From contig JAJGOT010000114.1 of assembly GCA_022457155.1 (NCBI GenBank), forward strand, positions 699,001 through 763,000: a stretch of DNA of 64,000 nucleotides, read 5' to 3'. Position 1 is the stretch's first letter; each line of letters opens with the position of its first letter. The position numbers were made by a program, and so were the translations under genes. This DNA comes from Cladopsammia gracilis. Taxonomy: Eukaryota > Cnidaria > Anthozoa > Scleractinia > Dendrophylliidae. The notes below the pieces were generated by a model, which made no database searches, was not told the origin of the DNA, and saw only the letters and a program-made list of their open reading frames with translations. Positions 11,182-23,100 of this stretch are shown piece after piece.

Positions 11182-14100
11182 ATGGCGGCCCTAAAGCATG
11201 GATCGAGAAAGTTTTATGAAATACCCAGCGAGGAACTAACGCATTTAAGGCACAGTTATACACTTAAAAAAGGGAGAAAGATCGAAGAATTCCTCACGTA
11301 TATCGAAGAAAGTTGCATAGGAAAAGATGTGACATTTTCTGGCCCATATGGGATTCGCAAAGGTTATTCTGCTCGCCTGTTTTCATTAATAAGCTTACAT
11401 AACCTTAATATTCTGGTCGTTGTATTGTCGAATTAAATTTATTGTTTTCTTTTTCATGTATGCAGTTACGTATTGTGACTACACGGCATCTGGGAGGTAG
11501 GACAGTCAATGATATATAAGATATGGTAGCATAGATCATGAAGGTTTCTGCACATGTGTATATGAAAAATATAACTCTATAATACTACAATAGGTTAATT
11601 TAATACTGGTCTTTTGCATCAGGGGATCTTTACATTTTGCAGGATGCCAGAGTCAAATTCTCTGCCTCCGGGCAACTAATGAATGTCAAAGTCCTGTCCC
11701 TAGGGTAACTGTTTCTGTGGCATAATTTCAAATACTTGCACCCAGATTTCCTCCCCTGGGGTCATCAAGTAGTGTCAAAATCCCTACCCAGGTGACAGCC
11801 CTCTCTGGGGAATCCTCCTCCCCCCCTTGGTCTTAACATTGGTAGGTGCATAAGATAAGATACATTTACATCTGACAATAATCATCCATGCATTACCCAC
11901 TTACCTTAAAATTAAACCTAATAAAATTCTTTATTTATCTGTTTGTTTTGTTCCTATATTTATGTTTATATATATTTACTCTGTAGGTCATTAACATTCA
12001 TTGAGGATTACATCAGAGAGCAGGTCTTACCTCACTATGGCAACACACATACCACAACAACCGTGACCTCATTACAAACAACTTTGTATCGTCATGAAGC
12101 AAGGTAGTACTTGCACTTTTGATAGCAGCAGACATTCCAACCCAAAATGCTGAAAATAGGGAGACCTGGACTTAGTCCCAGACTCACACTGGAAAATCCA
12201 AATTATTCTCGCTCCAGGACTTCACATGGTGTTGGTGGTACTGGAACTAGTCCAGTGAGCATACGGTGAATCAGGATTGAGTGATCTTGGCCTGGTTGGG
12301 AAATTGTCATTTATGCAGTCATCTATTGTAGTTTTACTAATGGTTTAACTGCTGAACTTTCCATTGGTTTCAATATTGCTAAGATTCCTGATGATGCGTG
12401 ATGTCATATATGCATGTTTTGCGATGTCATACGCACCTGCAAGCTAGCCCTGCCCAATGGACACACATGTATGGACGTGCCCGTGAAACATTCTGCTAGC
12501 CATGACCATGAAAAATGACAGGCATAGGTTCTCTATGAGTATGGAACTACCCGAGCAGCATTTGGCCCGCGAGAACTCTGCTATATAACAATCAGATCAG
12601 GAAAAATATAAAAAGCGAAAACAAATTTAAAAAGACTGGCCTGTAGTGCAGTGGTTTTTTTTGGTGGGCAAGTGCTGAATTTAGTGCTTGGTTGCCATTT
12701 GGTTTTGCACAATGACGGTTGCTAGCTGGGAGCCTAGCCTGACTCCCACACCCTTGGTTGCATCTTTTGACTCACCTCAGTCTGCGGTTTTTAAGACGCA
12801 GCGCTCTTTAGCCGAGGTATGTCCAGAAATGCATGCTAATGAGATTCATGCTCTTTATGATAGACATCATGAAGTGTCCCCTAGACCTAATTCTCACCTA
12901 AACACAAGCAATTCTGTCAAACATGAAGTTGTATGCAAATTACAAATAATTTTGTGTAATATGAAGTGCCCAAGGTCCGAGTTACGTGCATTTCTGGACA
13001 TAAGTGCTTTAGCCCCCCCCCCCCCCCCCCCAAAAAAAAAAAAAAAAAATACGTACTTACAAAAACAAATTAAGAAAAATGGTTTGATTGGAAGATAAAA
13101 GACTGCACAGATTTCAACAACTGTATAATAATTTGTAAGTCTATTCAGATTCACAGTATTATTCATGCTTGATTATAAAATGATTGATTGATTTAGTAAT
13201 TATTAGAAAACCGTTTGTTGTTCTGTGTTCTATTTTAAGGGATATCATCAGAAATGCAGTGAATGCCAGTGAAAGTGACTCTGTGATATTTGTTGGTAAT
13301 GGTGTCACAGGAGCTGTTCACAAGTTGATTTATGCACTGGACTTTAAACAACCCCCTGTAAGTACACAGATTGGGGCTATTATTGAAAAATTACATGTAA
13401 TACTTTTGCATCTTGCATCCATATTCACCAACTGAAGTTGCCATGCTATAATCTGTTACAACAGGTTCTCAATATTGCCAATCAGTTGTAATCACATATA
13501 TAGGCATTTCTCACATAATGTTAGTCAGTTGAACCATTTATGAATCCCTTCTAAACCTGGCTTGAAATATAATCTGTCACAACAAACATTAGAAATGTTT
13601 TAATCTGGAATGATTTTGTGAAATTGAATGAGTAATCTGCGACCACCAACATTGTCCCTTGCTGTTGGCGGCTCCACCAGGCATGTAAGTCTACTTAGGC
13701 TGATTGAATAATAATGAAACAACAAATACCCTTGATTTAGATCCCAGAATGCTGGAAGTTGCATTTCGGAGCTTCTGGATTTCAGACTTTTATGGGAGGC
13801 CATACCCCCAGAGTCCAGACCCAAGGGGGGGGGGGATTTCCATATAAAAGTGAATGGGGTGATTGTCCTACCATTAAGGGGTTAAAATTTAGGATTTGGT
13901 AGCACTGAGGATGTTCCAGTTGATTGAAAATGACCATTGTCAGAGTTATTATCAATGGCAACATTTGGGGTATAAGCCAGAAAGAATTGAAGGGCTGAGA
14001 GCATAACCAACCTATGTCGAATTTTAGTCCTTTTTTATTTTCTTTCACTCAGATTTGCCTCATTTTATCATACAACGAATAATATCATAAACCCTTGTCA

Positions 14101-17100
14101 AATTTGCACTAACCCCAAGGAATTTTATTAATTTCACCTGAAAAAAAGCAGAGTTCTGGCCCTCCAGTGCTTTGACTGTACATTCCTGAAGAGCTTAATT
14201 GCGAAGCAATTTCAAAGCAGATTGGCCGTGAGAGTACGCAACTGCAATACTTCTGACCAGTGCCAACAACCTGAACGAAAATACCGTTATTTACGCATGC
14301 CTGGCTCGCTTATCTATCGTGAGCTCATTACGGCAACGCATCGCCTCTGTATAGTAGCGTGTGTAAGCCAATGTGTATGAGACCCGTCCGGTAATTGAAA
14401 GACATCATTAAGTCCGGAAATCCTTAAGTCTCTAGCACCTCTCAAAGAAACAAGTCGTGTTTCTTGTCCTTCCTTGTGTCTGAAGCGCCATTCAGCGCTC
14501 AAGGTGAAAAATGGACCTTGGTCGGTGAGACAAGCCGGCGGGAAAGTCTGGAATCACTTTGGATAAGAAAAGGGGCAGCGTTGAGAGATGTGGGCCATTT
14601 CCCATCCCGTGCCGTGGTCGAAATACCTGATATCTGAAGTGCTTTCAGACTTGTAGTATTTTGTAATAATTTTTGGGTGGGAACTCAGATTCATTAACAT
14701 AACCTCAGACAAAGGAAAATAAAAATTAACCTAGTTTGAAATAATTTTAACCTGAAATAATTTTAACCTACGTCATATATATCTCTTTTTTTTTGCATAC
14801 GTTATTTCTCAAAAACGACGGAAAAAAACAATAGAAAAAATTACCGAACAATGTTTCGCAACTAATTTGTAGTTCGTGTGGCAAAAATGGCCAAATCTGA
14901 GTAAAAAAAATATAAAAAAGGCCTAAAATTCGACATACATAGGTTGGTTATGCTCTCAGGCCTTCAATAGGCCATTTCCGAGTTACGTTATGCCTCGTTG
15001 TCAAAGCGAGGCTAGGTGCACAACCTTTCATATGAAGATGAGTTTTATTTGCATTTGAATGAAAAACCATTTTCAAATGAAAGGTTGTGCACCTAGCCTC
15101 GCTTTGACAACGAGGCATACCGTAACTCGGAAATGGCCTATTCGTATCTCTAAGAGGTAAAAATTAATATAAGCCACACCCACAAAACAGGTTTCTGGTA
15201 CAGGCTTAACAGGCTTTTAGGGGTTCCTTAGAAAGTTTCTGACAATCAGCCCACCCCCCCCCCCCCCCCCCGCCCACCCCCTGAATTTTATATGGGAGTT
15301 CCCGTGGGGGTCTCCCTGGGGGTCTTTTATGACTGGTTGGCTTGACACAGACACATTATTTTTTCAATCAATGAAGCCTGATTATAACAAAACTTCATAT
15401 TGAAGCTGGAATGTTGTTGTTCTCTGAAATCAGGTTGTGTTTGTAGGACCATTTGAGCATCATTCAAATCTTCTCCCTTGGAAAGAATTAGGAGCTGAGG
15501 TAGGAAAATAAATAGCATGGTTTAACTGATTACCATAAATACATTTCAGTGGATTCTTTAAGGATATTTTTGGGTGAGGGTGTGCTGCTAGGACTTTGAA
15601 ACCCTTACCAGTGTTCTCCCTAAATTTTAGCTCAGCAGGTAAGGGAGCATTCCTAACCGGTTAAACTAAAAGTGTGCGCCTGAGGCTCACTTTCATTGGG
15701 GGTAGAGCTAGGTTCTCTGAAATCCAATTTCATTTACAGACCTATTGTAGGCAAATTCACATATGAACACCTTCGACCTTCAAAGGTAAAACAGCTTACA
15801 ACAATTTAATTTATAATTCATTCCTTACAAAACAATATTTTTTTATTATAGAATAAACACTTTGTCGAATTTCAAAAACCTCCAAGTGATTGCAGGAGGT
15901 AAAAATGTTGCTTCAAGTGGTAAATTTTACCTGTTGCCGCCTGATAAGGAGAACACTGCCTTACCCTATACCAGACCATGTTGTACATGTATAAAATGAG
16001 TACTTGTAAGCTTATAATTTTATACAGTGTCCAAGCTGGTCAGAACCAGCCAATAATTGATGTCCATTTGTAAATGTACTTTCATTATTCCACATAACTA
16101 AGTGCAAACGTCTTGTAGAAAAAAAAAACTATAAATTTTGCAACATAAAAATTCAGCTTCTTACTATGAAACTAAATGGATGTACTATAGAGTTCCGAAA
16201 GTAGGGTAGTTTCTTGGTGTTGCGGATGGTGTGATCACCAAATGACGTAAAACAAAAGATTCAAAAGACACTGAACAATACCCACACCACAACACAAAAG
16301 CTAACCAACAATGGCTTCTGCAACACCAAGAAACACGCGAAAGTAGTGGCCCCCCAAAAGTAATGACTACGTTAAAGTAACGTTAATTTTCGGACCTTTC
16401 TAGTAATTCCTGAAAGTAACGGCCCACCCGAAAGTAACGGGCTACCCGAAAGTAACGGGCTACCCAAAAGTAACGGGCTACCCAAAAGTAACAGGCTACC
16501 CAAAAGTAACAGGCTACCCAAAAGTAACAGCCCTCCAAATGTAATGGTCCAATCGAAAATACCATAGTGACGTCTCCATGCATATGGAATAGCTAAGTGA
16601 TTTACTGTACAAGAATGCCAATGAATCAATGGAAAAGAGAGAATTAAAGTGACATGGTTATTCTACAGCAGGGCTCGAGACTAACTTTTTAGGATTATTA
16701 GCCTAGTGACTAGTGACAGGTTTTGAATTCACTAACCAAAATAGTTTTTTACTAGCCTGAATTGTACAGGTGGTGGGGGTGGGAATTGGGGTGGGGACAA
16801 CAACATGACTGATTAAGAAAAAACTATGATTTGAAAACACAACTTGATCAGTTTTACAAACACCTTACAAATGTCCTAACGTGCTTATAAATATCGAATA
16901 GATAAGACTAACACCTCATTAATGTACTAATGCACGGAAAAATGTTGAGATATCTGTTTACGGTCTATATTTCAGTTTTTGTTCTCTATTTGCTTTTGCC
17001 ATTCATCGGAAATAATTTTTTCTGTCTGGTTGCATCTGGTGCTTCAGTTATGATTCTCACAAGCCCAAATGGCTAGTGAAAACAAAAATCCACTAGCCAA

Positions 17101-20100
17101 AACTGAACTTTTACTAGACTTTGGTCAGTTGGTTACCGTTTAAGTCTCAAGCCCTGCTACAGTTGTGTTTACCATCATTTTTTTACTTCAATCAATCACA
17201 TATTTTAGCTTCCCAAAAGTAACGGCTTCCTGACAGTAACCGCTACCCAAAAGTTTCCGCCTCTTACACCTGCTAATTCTGAAAGAAACAGGGGGTCGTT
17301 ACTTACGGAACTCTACGACTCTTTGTTAAAAAGTCATTTTCTTGTAAAATATTTAATGTGTAGGTATGTTTAAATATATATTTTTTAATGTTCTATTTAA
17401 AGGTTATTTGGATCAAGCAAGACTCTCAAGGTTTAGTTGACCTCTCAGATTTGGAGTTAAAACTCACGGTATGCATATCCTGTAAAAAATTATCTTTAGT
17501 GAAGCATTTCTTATATATTATAAACAATACCTGTAGCAAGATTGAGTATTGTCAAGTTAAAATTGTGTCAACACTAACAGATACATGTAAGATGCACTTG
17601 TAGATATACAAGTTCTACCTCAAATAAACTAGTAAAAGTTTTTTGAAATGGCATTAAAAGTTGAGTCTTGAAAAAGGTCACTTTCATCTGATCCTTTGCT
17701 TCAGTGATATTGATTCTTGAAACTAGAGAAAACATAGCTAAGTATTCCATAAAATTAGCCTGTGATAATCAATTAAGTCAAGTCTCCTTGGGCTACAGTA
17801 GCATGCCAAACTTCATGGTCCTCCCTACAAGTCTTGATCTCTTTAACGGTACTAAGACCCATGTCCCACCAGAACAGATCTACGTATGTAAGGGCCTGTC
17901 CCCCTGGGTCAGTTCTCAGAGAACCAAGTCACTAGCAACTAGCTCAGGGTGTGCGTATGCAGTGTCCAGCCTGTAGGAGTCTCCTCCTGATGTTTTTGCG
18001 GTTATGCTGCACCCTCAAATTGAAGTCAGAACTTTATGTTAAAAAGTGTGACTTATTTACCAGTGTTTTATATTGGTAGCATAATAAACATCCTCATGAT
18101 CATTCTTAATTTTTTTTTTCTGGCCATTGCCTGTTAATTTATGTTTCACAGGAAAAAATACCTGATTCCCATTTTTGGATTTTTTAGGGTATTTACAGAA
18201 CACCAACAAAATTCCCAAATTTGGCAAAGTGAGACAAGTCCCAACCTGGGAATTCCCAACCACGTTCCCTGGTTGGGACTTGTCTCACTCTTCCAAATTT
18301 GGGATTTATATGGGTATTTTTTTAAATACCCTAAAATAGCCAAAAATGGGAACCTGGTATTTTTTCCTGTGTTTAGGGTAACAGTTCAAAAGGCAAGCAG
18401 CTGATTGGCTGTTTCTCAGCGGCATCCAATGTGACAGGTATTCTAACAGACACCAATGCTGTGACTGCCTGTCTCCACAGACATGGTGCCTTGGCTTTCT
18501 GGGATTATGCTACTGCAGGTATGAAATAAAATATATACAGTACATGGCAATGTTGCATCGCATTGCCACACTCAGTTCAAAACAGACAGTAGCCTGAGAT
18601 TGGGATCTATTTTCATTTTTAACTCCGAAGATTACCAATATAACACATTCAAGAAAAATCCCAAATTTCGTTTTGTAAAATATTGGAAAACAAATGGTAA
18701 GTACCATGCAAAAGAGGTTTCATTTGAATGGTTCACCATAGCATTTTATTAACAGACTCAGAAGTTAGAAGTGGGAGTGGAAAGGTTAAGTGAGCTACCA
18801 GGGCTGCGGATATTTTTTCAAAGTAGCCTGGGAAATGGAAAAAGTAAAAAACCAGTTCTTTTAGTAGCATTGCCTTGTTTGGATAATATGAAGGTAGCTG
18901 AGTCTCAGTCCTTAACTCTTTTCCGGTCACGCACGGGCTCATCGGACACGAATAAAAATTGTCACAAAATTGCGTTAATTCCGGTCGCCCCCAAACTTGG
19001 CATACATGAAGTAGACAGTTTTAGCCAATTATATGGCTAGTTTCAGCCCCTGGCCGTGGATACTTGTCACGCATTGAATTTTTCAATTTTGCTTTCCAAC
19101 GCGGCCGTAATTTGTTCCAACGCGGCGCTAATTTGTGGCAGTTTTAGCGGCCAAGAAATGCTTTTGGACACGAATTTCGACAGCAGAAGTGTTTTCCAGT
19201 GGAAATGAAAGTTATTTGGCTGATTAGAAAACGAAAACTCCAGGTAAGCGATCATTTAAAATGTTAGCGTGTCCCGACTAATGTTATCCCTCTCACCCGG
19301 CGTAGTCAATCGATAAAAATTGATATCGGAAAATCATTCGATAAATCGATATCTATCGATAAATTGATTTTAAACGATATCGACTTTATCGGCCAATCGA
19401 TAAAAATCGATACTCACACGCCGACGAAGTGTTAATTTTATCGATTTTATCGTATTCATCGATCGTTATAGAATGGATAAAAATTATCCTGTTCACGTTG
19501 ACGGGCGTTTGATTGTGACTCTTTAAATGTAGATTTCAAAGGCGGCAATGAAATGATTTGTTGACAAGCACTGTACAAGACACCAAAGAGACTGCATTAT
19601 GATTTTCTTCCATCCTCGGAGACCCAGGGGCAATCAGTTGGGGCGCGACGAAAATCGGCAAAAGTTTTCAAGAACGCCGTTCTTGAAAACTTTTGCCGAT
19701 TTTTGTCGCGCCCCAACTGATTGCCCCTGGGTCTCCGAGGATGATTTTCTTCCTGATTTTATTGTTCGATTACAAACGTGAATTATTTCTCCTTTTCCGG
19801 CTTCTCGGCTTCAAGGTTATCGTTTAAATGTTCTCTTTTTCCTTTGTTCCGGCGGTTTTGAAACCACGTTTTAACCTAAGAAATATGCGGAATAAAAAGT
19901 GATCAATATAAGGAATGATTCAAAAGTATTTACATGACTGGCCCAGTGGAATAATCTGAACCAGGGATCTAAAGCGGATTTCAAATACAACACACGCTGA
20001 GTATTACTTACACTCTTAAACTCGAATTGTTATTTTAAGAACCAAATTTGTTAAAACAAATCGACAGGTAAGAACTTTTTTGTTGTTAAATTAAATTTCT

Positions 20101-23100
20101 TATTTTAAGAATTTAATTCTTACTTTAATTCTTAAGAAATTGATTTTAAGGAAGAAAGTTTTCTTAAAATAAGAAGTAAATTCTTGAAATAAGAAATTTA
20201 ATTTAACAACAAAAAAGTTCTTACCTGTCGATTTGTTTTAACAAATTTGGTTTAAGAGTGTTAAAGTTTGTAGAAAAGATGTAGCAATTTTTATCGATTA
20301 ACGAACAGGGAAGTTGTTATAAGTGTTTCTGCGAGCTCTTTAATATCTTTTGGTGTTTCCGTTGCGAAAAATGGTACGATAATTCAGTTTCGATAAATTC
20401 GATATTTATTGATAAAATCGATAGCCCTAATTCAAAAATCGATAATTATCGATTACTCACAACGAAATCTTGTATCGATTTTTATCGAATTTCGAAAAAA
20501 TTAATCGATTTTTATCGATTGTTATCGAATGTTATCGATTATCGATATTATCGATTGACTACGTCGGGCCTCTCAGCGAAGACGACCATATGTTCTTCAA
20601 ATACTATGAAATGCTTTTCAGATCGGCTTTCTAAGTTCAAAACCTTGCTTATATTCATGAAATATATCTTAGAAATCACATTTCCGAGTCCAGAGAGATA
20701 AATTTTGATGGAAAGAAGCTTTTTAGCGTCTGAGCGAAAGGAAATATATCAGTCACGAGGGGACGCTAAAATTATGCAAATGAGTTTATATCTAATTAGC
20801 ATAATCTTTTCACGTCAGAAAATAAATTCGTAGTAAATTATGTATTTTTCGCTTTTTTTTGCAGATTTGCAGTCTGTTTGGCCAAGATGTAAAAGAAAAA
20901 ATTGTACTATTAACTTTTCCCTCAAACCAGACAATAATTGAGAGGAAATCAGTTTTTGTTAAAAATGCTTGCATAAATTATGAGAAAATGTATCTTGTAA
21001 ATTTTTGTGGTGGAATATTATGGGTTTCTAGATAGTGAAATATTTTTTTCCTGAAAGCTTATTCAATTCCCTTTCAAAAGAGGTATAGCTTTACACTCCA
21101 TTGTAAATACCTGCTGAGAAATTAAATAAAGAAAATATATGGTCAATTTTCACTGTTTTTTCATGTCTGGAAAAGAGTTAATGACAAACCCTGAGCCACT
21201 CATGTAAAAGTAAATAAGAGAGCTGCTAAAATTCAGCGTGATCATGAAATTAACAAGGCAGGCCGTTTGCACTGCCCTTCAACTTTGTCATTTTGGAGCT
21301 CATTTCAAAACTGGTGGGCCAGTTAAACTAAAGAAAACATTGCATTATCAAAAAGCATGATTCTATACGGAATATTTAACAATATGAAGCAAAAATACTC
21401 TTTGAACTATTCGCTTCTCATCGTGAAGTACTCCATATAATAGTTGCTTACACGATAAAAAAATCTGTTTCAACAGTTTTCTTGCATTTCTAACAGATGA
21501 AATAACTATACAACGAGAAATAGCTGTTCAAAACAACGAACTTGCAAGGTTTAATGACTGGAAATCTTTTGTAATTTCTTTCTTCTTCTTCTTCTTCTTC
21601 TTCTTTTATTATTATTTTTTTTCGCGTGTCTACTTCTTAAATTCTAATATTGTAAACTTTTTTTTTCTTTTATTCCTGTAATTAATTAGTTTTTGTAATT
21701 GAATAATTAATAAAAATTAAAAAAAAAAAAAAAAAAACAAGGCAGGCCGTTGACTCCTGAAAGTAGTCAACTTGAGTTAAAAAATTCCAAATTCAATTTT
21801 AAAAACATTAATGTACTTTCAGTGTATGGTAAATGCGATCTCTTTTTCTGTACTTGTCTTGAACATTTCAGGTCCTTATGTGGAAATCAACATGAATCCT
21901 TTGGTAACCAGGTGATGTTACAGTGTACATTAATAATAATTGCTCTAAAACCAGTTAGATTTTAAAGGGACTCTGACCTGCCGAAATAGCAAAATGTGGT
22001 ACTAGGTCCATGATAACCGTCACGTCACGAAATGAAGAAAACATAACAAGGGAAAATGTTTCTTAGACCTAACAACGGACAACCTAACGAGTGAAAAGCT
22101 GTTTTAAAACAGTTTTAAAACAGTTTTTCACTTGTTAGGTTGTCCGTTGTTAGGTCTAAGAAACATTTTCCCTTGTTATGTTTTCTTCATTTCGTGACGT
22201 GACGGTTATCATGGACCTATTACCCAAAATGTTGCTTGCCTCATTTCCATGTTAATTATCGCCAAACGCCACCAAATATACAACCTAGTTGGATAATAAG
22301 ATTCTATGGGGTAAAATAAAAGTCAAGAAATGAAACTTGCCATTCTTGTGAAATTTTGATTTTTTGAAGTCCATTTAGTTCATATTGTTTTACTTGCATG
22401 GTAGTTGTGTATTCTGAGTTCAAAGAAATGTGCACACTACTTCATACACATGCTTTATTATTGGGTTATAATGCATGCAGCCTATGTCACTAATATGAGA
22501 ATGCACAAGCAGGGATGTAGATTTAGTTTTTAACAGCTGGAAATATATGACTGACAGCCGGTTAAGAACGAGAAAAATGTAGTTCTTATATAGCTGCACT
22601 TAGCTTTTATAGCCGGAAAAATGAAGTTCACAGCTGGGTAATTTCCCCGGCTCCCGGCTAGTATCTACATCCCTGACAAGTAATGGAACATTTTATAAAG
22701 GAGATAATTAACTTTCTCATTGTGCATTGCTGAGTTATACAAGTACTTGGGAATTTTTAAAAAACAGTCAAGAGGTGAAAAAAGTACTCACTTGCGGCTC
22801 ATGCTTCTCATGTTTTTGTTAACCTGCATGCTTTTATAAACTCAACAATGCACTCAGTCGCATTTATGATACTAATTGCCATAACAAATCATGCATCCTG
22901 CTTTACCAGTATGAACATGTGCAACTAATGGGACACATGTTATAAGGGAAATACAGCTGTAGTTAACTTCCTCCTTGTGGAAGTGTTGTTGAGTATAAAA
23001 ACACTTAGGAATTTTAACACTTCTAACATTGAGAAGTGGGAATAAAAATTACTCACCTGCATCTGGTGCTTATTTAAGCACATCTCTCTTGTTTTTTTTT

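Larger units (their letters stand above)
16188..17315. mobile_element. Inverted-repeat element with internal AAAGTAAC minisatellite and a nested MITE
   Basis: Ends TAGAGTTCCG and CGGAACTCTA. Both flanks of the interior carry repeats of the AAAGTAACGG type (16417-16529 and 17213-17260), showing that a second element (16668-17158) was inserted into the array. Confidence 0.65.
19296..20568. mobile_element. 1.27-kb inverted-repeat element with TCGATA-rich ends and a homeobox exon
   Basis: Terminal repeats CCCGGCGTAGTCAATCGATA (left) and CCCGACGTAGTCAATCGATA (right, reverse complement). The element is flanked by CCTCTCA at 19289-19295 and 20569-20575, a target-site duplication of 7-8 bp as in hAT or P superfamilies. 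About 180 bases at each end are dense in TCGATA/TTTATCGA. The middle holds a homeobox-like exon (19783-19875, minus strand) and two younger MITEs. No transposase is visible. It sits in intron 7 of the fusion gene. Confidence 0.75.

Noticed and set aside
16372..16629. Repetitive membrane-like ORFs
   Set aside because: Both frames are translations of the 18-bp minisatellite at 16417-16529.
19783..19875. A complete antisense homeobox gene
   Set aside because: Only the third-helix exon is visible; helices 1 and 2 were not found on the minus strand nearby, and the exon is within a transposon-like element.
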